Assembly: GCA_963700425.1 (NCBI GenBank)
Contig: CAVOXO010000003.1
Span: 310,001 to 374,000 of the forward strand
Reading direction: 5' to 3'
DNA from: CAVOXO01 sp963700425
GTDB taxonomy: Bacteria > Actinomycetota > Acidimicrobiia > Acidimicrobiales > Microtrichaceae
DNA length: 64,000 nt
The position numbers and the translations under genes were made by a program. Positions 17,937-27,718 of the stretch are shown here, piece after piece. The notes beneath the pieces were generated by a model. The model was not told where the DNA came from and made no database searches. It saw only the letters and a list, made by a program, of their open reading frames with translations. The stretch's first letter is position 1. The number at the start of each line of letters is the position of its first letter.

Positions 17937-18453
17937 CCGTTCGCCAGTTGCGCGCGGTGACCTCGACCCCGAGCCGTCGCTCGAGGAGTGCTCCGGTGAG
18001 CTTCGATCGAGCCGTCCCCGACGGGTAGGCGAGGAACACCTCTCGTCCGTCCACGACGGCCCGATCGGGCGCGACCCGATCCGCATCGGCTCCATCGAGC
18101 CCGCCCGTGGGTCGGTCGAGGCAGAACGCGACGTGCAGCGCGGTGGGGCGGACGCTGTCATCCACGTCGTCGCGAAAAGGGTGACGGTCGAGGGTGGAGG
18201 CCAGCTCGCCGGGCCGGCGGAGGATCAGGATGGTGCCGATGTCGCACTGCTCCGCCAAGGCGCCCTCCACGTCGGACCGGATCGACTCGGGATCACGTCC
18301 GCCGCCATCGAAGATCAGGTTCCCCGATTGCACATAGGTCGACACGTCCTCGAACCCGAGCCCTTCGGTGAGGGCCACGAGCTCGGCCATCTTCACCCGG
18401 TTGCGTCCGCCCACGTTGACCGCCTTCAGGAGGCCCACCCACGTGTCGCTCAT
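17908..18453 (-). CDS. DUF1697 family protein
   Basis: A 181-residue cytoplasmic protein of the DUF1697 family (COG3797), common in bacteria and of unknown function. Hallmarks are WVGLLKAVNVGGRNRVKMAE at the N-terminus, FEDVSTYVQSGNLIF, and near the end FLAYPSGTARSKLTGALLER followed by TARNWRTVSEL. ATG 18453 gives the family-typical start; an upstream in-frame ATG at 18465 is possible and neither has a good Shine-Dalgarno. Confidence 0.9.
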   Translation of the reverse strand: MSDTWVGLLKAVNVGGRNRVKMAELVALTEGLGFEDVSTYVQSGNLIFDGGGRDPESIRSDVEGALAEQCDIGTILILRRPGELASTLDRHPFRDDVDDSVRPTALHVAFCLDRPTGGLDGADADRVAPDRAVVDGREVFLAYPSGTARSKLTGALLERRLGVEVTARNWRTVSELVARSA

Positions 18454-18515
18454 GGAGAGGACCATAGGATCAATCGTTAGGGTGTGACCTCGGCGACGAG
18501 CGAGAAGGGGGACCC

Positions 18516-19689
18516 ATGGCCGATGCACATCAACGCGAGATCTTCGAACCGTGGGAGCTGGGACCCACCACGATCCGTAACCGGCTCATCAAGGCGGCCA
18601 CGTTCGAGGGCCGCGCTCCCGATGCCCTGGTGTCCCGGGACCTCATCGACTTCCATGTTCGCCACGCCGAGGGCGGCGTCGGCATGACGACGGTGGCGTA
18701 TCTCGCCGTCTCGCCCGAGGGTCGCACCGAGAGGCGACAGATCTGGCTGCGGGACGAGGCCCGCCCGGGGCTCGAGCAGCTGGCCGATGCGGTCAAGTCG
18801 ACGGGTGCATCGATCTCCGCGCAGATCGGCCACGCGGGCCCCGTCGCCGATTCCCGGTCGAACGGGGCGCGCGGATTCGCGCCGTCGGCCATGTTCAATC
18901 CCATGGCTGCTCAGCGCATGGCGGCGCCGACCACGACCGAGATCCGACGGATCGTCAGCGACTTCGGTGCGGGGGCACGACTGCTCGCGGATGCAGGCTT
19001 CGATGCCATCGAGATCCATCTGGGTCACGACTATCTGCCCAGCTCGTTCCTGTCCCGTGCCCTCAATCGACGCCGCGACGAATGGGGCGGCAGTCTCGAG
19101 AACCGTGCCCGGCTCAGTCGGGAGATCGTGTCGTCGGTGCGGGAACGGGTGGGCTCGGACGTGGCGGTGATCGCGAAGTTCAACATGGATCACGGGTACC
19201 CCGGCGGAATGTGGGTTCGCGACGGCGCTGGAGGTCGCATCGATGCTCGAATCCGACGGTGGGCTCGACGCGTTCGTGCTGACCGGGGGCAGTTCGCTGG
19301 CGAATCCGATGTACCTGTTCCGTGGTGACGCTCCGGTCTATGAGTTCACCAAGACCCTTCCGCCCTGGCTGAAACCGGCCTTCAGGATCGGCGGGAGTCG
19401 GTTCCTTCGCACCTATCCCTACACCGAGGCGTATTTCGCGCCGCTGGCGCGGCAGTTCCTCGACCGTCTCGTCACGCCCGTCGTGTTGCTCGGCGGTGTC
19501 TCCGAACGCTCCACCGCCCAGGACGCGATCTCCGAGGGGTTCGTCGCGGTGGCGATGGCCCGAGCTCTCCTGCGAGAGCCGGGTCTGCCCAACCGGTGGG
19601 CGCGTGGCGAGGACGCGCCCTCGCTGTGCATCCACTGCAACAAGTGCATGCCGACGATCTACAGCGGCACCCGGTGCGTCCTCGTCTAG
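18516..19689 (+). CDS. old yellow enzyme/2,4-dienoyl-CoA reductase-type NADH:flavin oxidoreductase (one frame change)
   Basis: About 390 residues of FMN-binding TIM barrel. The family core is present: IFEPWELGPTTIRNRLIKAA, QIGHAGPVADS, the HxxH-like IEIHLGHDYLPSSFLS, RRDEWGGSLENRARL and, after a frame change near 19210, ALEVASMLESDGGLDAFVLT, PVVLLGGVS and a FVAVAMARALLREP phosphate-binding loop. The cysteines CIHCNKCM near the C-terminus resemble the iron-sulfur binding motif of dienoyl-CoA reductase-like members, although the chain stops shortly after and lacks the second FAD/NAD domain. A stop-like truncation is not apparent: the single-domain length is normal for these short forms. SD AAGGGGG precedes ATG 18516. 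Confidence 0.82.
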
Positions 19690-19731
19690 CTCGTTGTGAG
19701 GGGCGGGCGCGGGCCGACGCCGTGGATCCGG

Positions 19732-21555
19732 TCAGTTCGTCCGAGAGACGACGAGCCGCTGGTCCGGTTCGACGTCGGTGAGGATCTGTGGCTCGGAGGC
19801 TCCCGGCCAGTAGACCTCGATCCTGGAGATCGGGGCGGTGCGGGCACCGAGGCCCACGTGGACCACGGGCGGTTTCTGCGACTCGTAGGATCCGCCCGTC
19901 GTGATCCAGCCGACGAGCGGATCGTCGCCGGCGTCAGGGGTGATCTCCACCCGCGAGCCGTCTCCCGTCCGGTTTCCGGGGGAGGTCGCGTCGTCGAGCA
20001 CGACGCTGAGCCAGGCCCGATCGAACGAGCTGTCGTTGCGGTAGAGGCGGGGAGCGACATCGCCGCTGGGGACGACGAGCACATCGAGGTCACCGTCGTT
20101 GTCCATGTCGAAGGGGACCAGTGCGTGGCTGACCGCCGTGTCGTCGATGCCGACCACGCCGGCGACCTCACGGTAGGTGTCGCCGTCGCGCAGCCAGACG
20201 CGCGCCCGATCGTCGTCGAACTGCGAGAGGTACTCGATTCGATCGTCGCCCGGATCGGACCTTCCCGGATTGTCGATGCTGAACCCGTTGGTCATGACGA
20301 TGTCGATGTCGCGATCGTGGTCGAGGTCCTCCAGGGCAGCGCCCCACCCCCAACCCCCGTCGCGCACAGCTGCCTGGTCGGTCGCATCGCTGAACGTGAG
20401 ATCGCCGTTGTTGAGATAGAGGCGGTTGCCGCTGCAGCCGCTGAACCCCGTTTCCGGGCAGGTCTCGGTGTCCTCGAGGGGATAGCTGATTCCCGTGATG
20501 AACCAGTCGACGTCTCCGTCTCCGTCGATGTCTCGGAGCACCGACCCCATGCCGTTCTCGTCGGTGGCGACACCGGCGGTGGCGGTGATGTCCTCGAAAC
20601 GTCGGCCGTCGACGTTCCTCAGGAGTCGGCTGGTACATCCGTCGCCGGTGATGGCCAGATCGGTCCAGCCGTCGTCATCGATGTCGCCGAAGGCACCGGT
20701 GAACGCCACGATCTCGTCGAGAGGAAGGCCGAACTCGGCGGTCACGTCGCTGAAGGAACCCGCTCCGTCGTTGAGGAACAGGGCCGACCTGGTCGGCTCG
20801 CCATCGCCGGGGGCGGGGAATCCGATGGCTGCGAGCGCTGCCGCCGTCTCGCAGGAATCGGGCGTGTGATCGTCCGCCCAACCCATCTCGGCCGCTGCGG
20901 CGGCGACCGCCTCGCCGTTGTAGATGTCGCTGTACCACTGCAACACGAGGAGATCGAGGAATCCGTCACGGTTCACGTCCGCCACCGACACGCCATGGTG
21001 TTGACCACCGAACCGCGGGTCGGTCGGCTCCGGCCACTCGAGTCCCCGGCCGGCCGCCTCCTCGCTGAACCGACCCGATCCGTCGTTGATGAACAGCTCG
21101 TTGCGACCCAGCCCGGCTCCGGCGGCGAAGAGGTCCACGTCCCCGTCGCCCTCGACGTCGAAGAACACGCCCGTCGATGAGCCGAATCGGTCGTCGGGTC
21201 CGGCCACGCCGGCGTCGCGGGCGACATCGTCGAACGTGCCGTCGCCGTTGTTGAGATAGAGCCCGTTGGGCCGGCCGACCCTGGGCAGGAAGATGTCGTC
21301 GTCGCCGTCCCCGTCGACATCAGCGACGGCGGCACCCGAGGTCATGTCGGCCTGTCCGGTGAGGCCCAGCTCCGAGTGGGGTTCGGTCAGTCCCGCGAGC
21401 TCGGCGACATCGGTGAAGGTCACCCCCTGCGCGATCGTCGCGACGTCGGGAGAACCGGTCGCCATCGACGCCCGATCCGACGATGAGCATCCGGCCCAGG
21501 TCGACGCCGCCGCCACGAGGATCGCAACGCCCACCCGACCGTTGGGCCGACTCAC
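19732..21555 (-). CDS. UnbV-like exported protein: FG-GAP/VCBS propeller with ASPIC/UnbV domain
   Basis: A 607-residue exported protein. The N-terminus VGVAILVAAASTWAGC ends in a lipobox. Seven Asp-rich calcium-binding FG-GAP/VCBS loops follow, such as DVDGDGDDDIFLPR, DVEGDGDVDLFAAG, DIDDDGWTDLAITG and DMDNDGDLDVLVVP, giving a beta-propeller. The C-terminal 90 residues are an ASPIC/UnbV domain: GDGSRVEITPDAGD, GGSYESQKPPVVHVGLG and IEVYWPGASEPQILTDVEPD. GTG 21555 overlaps the stop of the upstream paralogue by 4 nt. UnbV proteins are one of the conserved accessory genes of enediyne cassettes, paired with UnbU; here the pair stands without a polyketide synthase. Biochemical role unknown. Confidence 0.88.
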   Translation of the reverse strand: MSRPNGRVGVAILVAAASTWAGCSSSDRASMATGSPDVATIAQGVTFTDVAELAGLTEPHSELGLTGQADMTSGAAVADVDGDGDDDIFLPRVGRPNGLYLNNGDGTFDDVARDAGVAGPDDRFGSSTGVFFDVEGDGDVDLFAAGAGLGRNELFINDGSGRFSEEAAGRGLEWPEPTDPRFGGQHHGVSVADVNRDGFLDLLVLQWYSDIYNGEAVAAAAAEMGWADDHTPDSCETAAALAAIGFPAPGDGEPTRSALFLNDGAGSFSDVTAEFGLPLDEIVAFTGAFGDIDDDGWTDLAITGDGCTSRLLRNVDGRRFEDITATAGVATDENGMGSVLRDIDGDGDVDWFITGISYPLEDTETCPETGFSGCSGNRLYLNNGDLTFSDATDQAAVRDGGWGWGAALEDLDHDRDIDIVMTNGFSIDNPGRSDPGDDRIEYLSQFDDDRARVWLRDGDTYREVAGVVGIDDTAVSHALVPFDMDNDGDLDVLVVPSGDVAPRLYRNDSSFDRAWLSVVLDDATSPGNRTGDGSRVEITPDAGDDPLVGWITTGGSYESQKPPVVHVGLGARTAPISRIEVYWPGASEPQILTDVEPDQRLVVSRTN

Positions 21556-23790
21556 CGCGCCATCCGCTCGACATCGATGACCCGGCCGACTGTGACCTCG
21601 GAGAGGACCTGGGTGTCACCGTCGGGCCAACGGACCGTGACAGCGTCGGGAACGGCGTCTCCGAGGCCGAAGAGCAGCCGGCTGCCCCGGCCGCTCTGGA
21701 ACGATCCGTCGGGTCCGACCCGACCGACGAGCTCGGTGCCGTCGGTCAGCGACACCGTGACCGTCGAGCCGATCGCCTCGGTATTGGACGACCGTGGGTC
21801 ACTCAGGCGCACCCCGAGCCAGCGGTGGTCGTTGTCGGTGACGTTGCGGTAGAGACGGGGAGTGCCGTCTGTCGTGATGACCAGAAGGTCGGTGCGGCCG
21901 TCGCCGTCGACATCGATGGGCGCGGCCGCCTTGGCGTTCGTCTCGGGGTCCAGGGCGGGGGGCGAGGCGACCGGCCACGGCGCGTCGCCGGTGTTCACCC
22001 ACATGATGTCGGCGGTGTCCGCGCTGCGCTCGAAGAGCGCCCCTTCCCGACTCGACGACGCGAGGTCGGTCGCGGCGTTGCGCAGTCCCGTGGCGGTGAA
22101 GAGGTCCGGACGACCATCGAGGTTGAGGTCCGCGGCAACGGGGCCGAATGCCCAACCAGCGTCCCCGACGCCATAGCGGTCGGTGCGGTCGGTGAAGGTT
22201 CCGTCGCCGTCGTTGATCAGGAGATGGTTCCCTCCGCAGCCGATCATGACGTCGGTCAGGGGGCACGTCCCCGACGCCGTCGGGTAGGCGACGCCGGTGA
22301 TGAACCAGTCGAGCTCCCCGTCCCCGTCGGCATCGATCAACTCGGACCCGATCCCGGTCTCCACCGAGTCGGCGCCCGATCCGGCGGTGATGTCGACGAA
22401 CCCACCGGCTCGGTCGTTGCGAAGCACGGTGGTGGTGCATCCCTGACCGGTGATGAGCAGGTCGTCCCACCCGTCGCTGTCGATGTCGGCGAACCGGGGG
22501 GTCATGGCCGCGATGTCTGCGGGGTCGATGCCGAGCCGACCGGTGCTGTCGTCGAATCCGCGGCCCGTGTTCCGCAGGAGCACCGTCCCCGAATCGGTCA
22601 CGGCCCCGCGGCCCCGCGCTGCGTTCGCCGCCGGGTCGCACGTCTCGCCGGGGCGAACCTCGGCGTCCTCGAGCAGCGTTCGGATCCGATGCGGATCGCT
22701 GTGTGCGATGAACAGGTCCACGCGCCCGTCGCGGTCGTAGTCCGCCGCGGCGAGGCTGAACGTGGCGGCGTCGGGATCGCCAGGCGACGGCGACGGCAGC
22801 CCCCACTCCGACGTGGCGTCGACGAAGGAACCGCCGGCGGTTCCGAGCAACAGCCGGTGGGGGGACCGACCGAATCCGAGCACGACCAGGTCGAGAACGC
22901 CGTCACCGCTGACGTCCACGAACATGGCTCCTGTGGACCCGTCCTGGGTCGGTTCCCGGGGCGGAACGAGCGATGCGGTGACGTCGGTGAACACTCCGCC
23001 GTCATTGCGGTAGAGCAGGTCGGGCAGGCCGAGGCGCGTCATGAAGACGTCGTCGTCGCCGTCGTCATCGAAGTCGCCCACGGCCGTGCCCCCGGTCAGG
23101 GCGGCGGGTCCTTCGCGGACGCGACCGGTCGCTGTGAGGTGCGGCCAGACCGGCTTCCTCGGTGATGTCGACGAACGACAGTCCCGCCAGTTGTCGGGTG
23201 GTGGCGTCCGCGTACCCGGGCCCGATCGGGGGCTCGATGGCGTCGGGGTTCCCGGCGCTCTGGTCGCCGACGGGGTTGCCGTCTGCGTCGTACTCGTTGC
23301 CGATGAGGTGGACGCCGTCCACCGGCACGAGAGTGAAGGTCGCGTCGAACTCCTCGGCCCCGTCGGAGGTCACCACGGTGCCTGTGGCCCGGATCGCCAG
23401 TTCGGGCGGTGCCTGAGGACCCGTGTCGAAGCGCGCCACCGTCGCGGTGAGAGAGCTGAACTCGCGTGTTCCGCGTGAACCGGTCGTGCCGGCGTCGATC
23501 GCGGCGGTGGCTTGCCGCAGACGTAGTCCGGTCAGCCCTGCGGCGGCGAGCTCGGCATCGCCACGCTCGAGTGCCTCCGCCTCGATGGCGAGTCCGAGTG
23601 CCAGGTCGTTGCCCATCGAGTCGGCCGACCGCGCGTCGATGCGTGTGGCGGCGTCGGCCACTCCCTGGTCGATCTCGACCACCGGCAGCGAGTCGACGTC
23701 CACGCTGACCTCGTCGCGCCGTGAGAGGTCGATCTCGCCACCCGTGTCGGCACCGTTCCGCGATCCGACCACCACGAGCGTCAGCGCCAC
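21552..23790 (-). CDS. second UnbV-like FG-GAP/ASPIC protein with extra N-terminal region (one frame change)
   Basis: Paralogue of the next gene, about 745 residues. A hydrophobic segment (VATTACVALTLVVVGS) near the N-terminus is a signal anchor; a region of about 200 residues unlike the paralogue follows (DLALGLAIEAEALERGDAEL; TFTLVPVDGVHLIGNEYDAD). At LSFVDITEEAGLAAPH, near base 23140, the frame changes and the propeller continues: VGDFDDDGDDDVFMTR, DIDSDGWDDLLITG, DVDGDGRTDLLVIT and others, seven loops in all, then an ASPIC/UnbV end (GSTVTVSLTDGTELVGRVG; VRWPDGDTQVLSEVTVGR). The start is uncertain: GTG 23790 is the first start codon in frame, but coding-like sequence extends up to about 23878, where MSRRDRLS could be the true start if one more base is missing. 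Confidence 0.82.
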
Positions 23791-23878
23791 ACACGCGGTC
23801 GTGGCAACGACCGCCCCGAGCCGGACAGCCGGTCCGACGGGTGACGTGCCGGACCCGGCGATTGCCGCGGGTAGTGCG

Positions 23879-24816
23879 TCACGAAAGTCTGTCGCGCCGG
23901 CTCATCGGGGCGGGGGAGCGGCGTTCGATCGGGAGGACGAAGGGACAGAGGATGACCAGGCCCGCCAGGATGCCGACCTTGGTGCCGAATTCTCCGCTCT
24001 GCGTCGCCAGGATCACTGCGCCCACGACTGCGATGGCCGCGCCGTAGATCGACTGGGCGACGCGCCCGACGGAGCCGTCTTCGGGTCGGTGATCATGAAG
24101 AACAGGAACACCAGTACCTCGGGTGAGGTCACGAGCAGCCACCAGTAGTCGATGCCCGAGATGGGGCCCACGTGCCAACTGGCGGTGATGGCGTGGCCAC
24201 TCGCAGCGAGCACACCGATGGCGGCTGCGAACACGGCCCAGAACGACAGGGCGCTGTGACCCTGATGTACGCGACGGGTGATGACGAGGCTGCCCACCAC
24301 GATGACGACGAACGCCGCGACGAGACCGGGGCTCAGTGGGCCCCACCAGAGCACCTGCGGATCCGCTCGCGCCTCGCCCAGCGCCAGGAACACGACAACC
24401 AGCGCGAGGTTCGAGGGATTGAACACGTGGCGACCATCGCGGCGGATCAGGTACTTGGACGCCAAGGCGATCGCTCCGGTGCCGGCGAACACCCACCACC
24501 CCTGCATGCTCCACCAGTCACCGTGTTCGGTCCCCGGTACGCGGAGGATCAGCGCGATTCCGTTGCCCGTGAGCATCGCGCTGGCCGGCCACGCGATCAC
24601 CTTCGAGCGGCGGAACGTCATGACGAGTTCGATCGCCGCGCAGGTACCGATGGAGACGAAGATCTGTGCGATCGACACGTTGAAGTAGAAGACGGTCTGC
24701 CCCAGAATCTGGAGAGTGATCGTCACGATGGCGACGTGTGATCGCGGATCGGTCAGGGTCGGAAGAACCAGCGGGTACTGGCCGAGGTGCGGGCCTCGGT
24801 GGGTGATCCCAGTCAT
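23879..24816 (-). CDS. UnbU-like membrane protein of the NqrB/RnfD family (one frame change)
   Basis: About 312 residues and eight or nine hydrophobic segments. VTITLQILGQTVFYFNVSIA at the N-terminus, SAMLTGNGIALILRVPGTEH, then RRDGRHVFNPSNLALVVVFL, where HVFNPSN corresponds to the conserved (H)xFNPA loop of NqrB/RnfD. The Ser/Thr-Gly-Ala-Thr flavinylation site of true RnfD/NqrB is not visible and no other rnf or nqr gene is nearby. After VFLFFMITDPKTAP the frame changes near 24072 and ends with AQSIYGAAIAVVGAVILATQ and GILAGLVILCPFVLPIERR. This form directly upstream of UnbV genes is what enediyne clusters call UnbU. Likely cytoplasmic-membrane; role unknown. Confidence 0.78.
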
Positions 24817-24931
24817 CTCAACAGCCGGTGATCCAGGCTGCGTCGATCTCGTCTACGCGGATGGCACTGCTCCGTCTCGCCGTCAGGGCAGGGTACGGCA
24901 CGCGGCAGGGATGACGACCGACAGCCCTCGG

Positions 24932-26629
24932 TCAGGGGCGACCGCCACGGAGGATGCGACCGGCGAGCTCGCCGGTGTGTTCGCCGTTCTCCATGAACGG
25001 GACGCCGTTGACGAGGGTGTGGTCGATGCCGTTCGCCCGCTGGACGAAACGCGGTGCGCCGCCAGGGAAATCGCGGCGGATCTCGGGCAGCGGCAATGAC
25101 AGCGCCTCGAGGTCGATGATGTTGACGTCGGCGAACCAACCGGTTTCGATTCGGCCGCGGTCGCGGTATCCCACGAACGATGCGGTGTCGTGGCTCAGCT
25201 TCCGCACCGCGTCCTCGATGGAGATGACCTGGCGGTCCCGGGCCCAGTGCGACAGAAAGTAGGTCGGTTGGGACGCGTCCATGATCTGGGTGGCGTGGGC
25301 GCCGGCGTCGGCAAGACCCATGATGGTCACGCCGGAGCGGATCATCTCCTCGATGGCGTCTTCGCGTTGGTTCATCACCGGCCAGTTGACGATGGCTCGG
25401 CCGTCGCTCTCGACCATTTCGTCGATGTAGGCCTCGACCGGCGTCACCCCGCGGCGGCTGCGATCGCCGCAAGGGAGTCGTCATCGCCATAGCTGTAGCT
25501 GGCGGGTCGGTCGGCCTCCATGAGGAACATCCGCGTGAAGGGCTCAACGGCCTTCGACGCCCCCTCGTCGATGAGGCGGGCCCGGAGGTCGGGATCGCGC
25601 AATCCCGCCAGTCGACCGTCCAGGTCGGACTCCGCCAGGGGAGCGAAGCTCGGCAGGTCATCGATGAGGGTGTTGGCCGCGAGGCTGAACAGGACGCCGA
25701 CGCTCCGCGGGGTGATCTGGGGGCGCAGTTGTGATCCGTTGCGGTTCGCCTCCTCCGCCAGTTCCATGACCTGGCGGTAGTGGTCGCCCAGGGAGCCGAT
25801 CTGTTGGAGGTTGAAGCTGAACGGCCGCCCCGTGCGACGGCTGATCTCCGCCATCCAGGAGACCTCCTCCTCGACCCGCGAGACCGATCCCGCTTCCTCG
25901 TTGTAGCGGGGCGCGGCCTCGAGCACCCCGTGGCCCCGTCGACCCAGGGGCTCGGCGATGGCGTAGAACTCCTCGGGAGAACTCCAGGTTCCCGGAACGT
26001 TGCGGCCGTCGGGGACCCGGTGGAACAGGCTCCGACTGATCGAGTAGCCGAGGGCGCCCGACTCCAACGCGTCGTCGACCAGGGCCGACATCTCTGCCAG
26101 CTGTTGGGGGGTGGCGGCGAAATCCCGCTCGCACGACGCGTCGCCGGCGACATAGAGCCGAACGGCCACATCGCCGACATACGCCCCGGCGTTGAGCCCG
26201 TGTGGGAGCGCTTCGATGGAGTCGAGGTACTCGCCGAACGAATTCCAGTTCCACGGGAGCCCTTCGAGGATGCAACTCGCGGGGATGTCTTCGACGGATT
26301 CCATGGCTGTGGCCAGCAGTTCGGCCTGGCCGGTGCGGACCGGCGCGAACGTCATGCCGCAGTTCCCCATCACCGTGGACGTGATGCCGTGCCAGCACGA
26401 CGAACTCATCAGCGGATCCCAGCCGATCTGCGCGTCGAGATGGGAGTGGATGTCGACGAATCCCGGCGTGACGAGGCGGCCCTCCGCGTCGATGATCCGC
26501 GCGCCGGCGGGAATCGATCTCTCCGACCGCGGTGATGCGATCGCCGTCGATCCCCACGTCAGCGTGGCGGGCCGGACCTCCCGAACCGTCGACGACCGTC
26601 CCGCCCCTGATGACCACGTCGTGGCTCAT
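24932..26629 (-). CDS. N-acyl-D-amino-acid deacylase-type amidohydrolase (two frame changes)
   Basis: About 565 residues, the size of D-aminoacylase/COG3653 proteins, which hydrolyse N-acyl-D-amino acids or related amides. ATG 26629 begins MSHDVVIRGGTVVDGSGGPA, preceded by GGGGGAAGG. The frame changes near 26515 within the metal-binding strand (expected FVDIHSHLDAQIGWDP, seen in the neighbouring frame), then ITSTVMGNCGMTFAPVR, PASCILEGLPWNWNSFGEYL and GRPFSFNLQQIG follow. A second change near 25448 leads into TPVEAYIDEMVESDGRAIVN, IMGLADAGAHATQIMDAS (conserved Asp) and the C-terminal strand VNIIDLEALSLPLPEIRRDF with GRILRGGRP. The shifts are read as sequencing errors. Confidence 0.85.
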
Positions 26630-26711
26630 GCTGCATCCTTCCCCCGATGTCCGACCACTATGCCACTGGCGCAGCGTGCGATTCCCACCCCGGCGGAGCG
26701 ACCCGATGAAT

Positions 26712-26732
26712 TAGCGTCTGGACACATGTCCA
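26712..26732 (+). promoter_or_regulatory. leaderless promoter with palindromic operator across the TetR start codon
   Basis: TAGCGT (26712-26717) is a -10 element 8 nt before ATG 26726. Immediately after it TGGACA-CA-TGTCCA (26719-26732) is a perfect inverted repeat that spans the predicted transcription start and the start codon, a natural autorepression site for the TetR protein encoded there. Confidence 0.55.
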
Positions 26733-27337
26733 CACGTGGCGTCGACCGTGAGACGGGCGGACGCCGGCTCACGGCCCGCCAGGAGGAGACTGTCGCGAAG
26801 TTGCTGGATGCGGCGGTCGTGGAACTCCGATCTCAGGGCTACGAGGGCCTGTCGGTGCGAGCGGTCGCGGCTGCCGCCGGAACAGCCCCGGCCACCGCCT
26901 ACAACTACTTCTCCTCCAAGGATCACCTGGTCGCCGAGGTGTTCTGGAGGAAGCTCCGGGCCCTCGAGGACGTGGGTGCTGCCGAGGGGCAGGTGACCGA
27001 ACGGGTCGCCGCGGCGCTGGGCGCCGTGGCCATGTTGGTGGCGGATGACCCCTCGCTCTCTTCGGCATGCACCGTGGCCTTGTTGGGGACAGAGCCCGAC
27101 GTGCGCCGGCTGCGTGATCGGATCGGGGCCGACGTTCGCCGTCGGATCGTCGAGGCTCTGGATGGCGAGGGCGACGACCACATGGTGAACGCCCTGGAGT
27201 TCACCTATTCGGGCGCCATGCTCCAGGTCGGGATGGGACACATCGACTACCACGATCTGCCTGACCGGCTGGCGTCGGTGGTCTCCATCGTCTGCGGTGC
27301 GCATCGCGCGACGGACCCTACGAAAGGTGAGAGCTGA
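26726..27337 (+). CDS. TetR-family transcriptional regulator
   Basis: A 203-residue regulator. LTARQEETVAKLLDAAVVEL and LRSQGYEGLSVRAVAAAAG then TAPATAYNYFSSKDHLVAEV form the TetR helix-turn-helix; the rest is a helical ligand-binding domain with MLVADDPSLSSACTVALLGT. It overlaps the next gene by one base (TGATGA), so the two are one unit. The ligand is unknown; a CMD-family neighbour and an amidohydrolase upstream are the only local hints. In marine Actinomycetota such regulators often control lipid or steroid metabolism (inference). Confidence 0.9.
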   Translation: MSTRGVDRETGGRRLTARQEETVAKLLDAAVVELRSQGYEGLSVRAVAAAAGTAPATAYNYFSSKDHLVAEVFWRKLRALEDVGAAEGQVTERVAAALGAVAMLVADDPSLSSACTVALLGTEPDVRRLRDRIGADVRRRIVEALDGEGDDHMVNALEFTYSGAMLQVGMGHIDYHDLPDRLASVVSIVCGAHRATDPTKGES

Positions 27338-27717
27338 TGAACGACCGCCGGCGCAAAGGGCTGGAGAAGATGGAGGAGGTCTACGGATTCGAGGTGTCCG
27401 ACGGCCCCGGCGACTTCTTCGGCTACACCGTCGAGCACCTCTTCGGTGATGTGTGGCAGAGGGACGGGATGTCGCTCCGCGATCGGCGCCTCCTCCTCAT
27501 CGGCCTGCTCATCGGCTCGGGCCAGGAGGACGTGTTGGACATCCAGATCCCCGCCGCTCTGGGGCGCGGGGATCTCGATGCGGACGACCTACGCGACATC
27601 GTCGTCTTCGCCGCCCACTATGCGGGTTGGCCCCGGGGGGCGCGACTCAACAACAAGGTCGAGGCGGCGATTTCTTCGTTCGAGTCCACACGCCCCGACG
27701 ACGTCGCCGGGAGCTGA
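27337..27717 (+). CDS. carboxymuconolactone decarboxylase (CMD) family protein
   Basis: A 126-residue protein of the CMD/AhpD fold. LRDRRLLLIGLLIGSGQEDV and DIQIPAALGRGDLDADDLRD then VVFAAHYAGWPRGARLNN match 4-carboxymuconolactone decarboxylase-like proteins, whose helix pair ends in AxYAGWPxAxNA. The CxxC of AhpD peroxidases is absent, so a redox role is unlikely. Partner of the upstream TetR gene. It converges with the basic-tail protein gene, the two stops being adjacent (27717/27719). Confidence 0.82.
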   Translation: MNDRRRKGLEKMEEVYGFEVSDGPGDFFGYTVEHLFGDVWQRDGMSLRDRRLLLIGLLIGSGQEDVLDIQIPAALGRGDLDADDLRDIVVFAAHYAGWPRGARLNNKVEAAISSFESTRPDDVAGS

Positions 27718-27718
27718 G

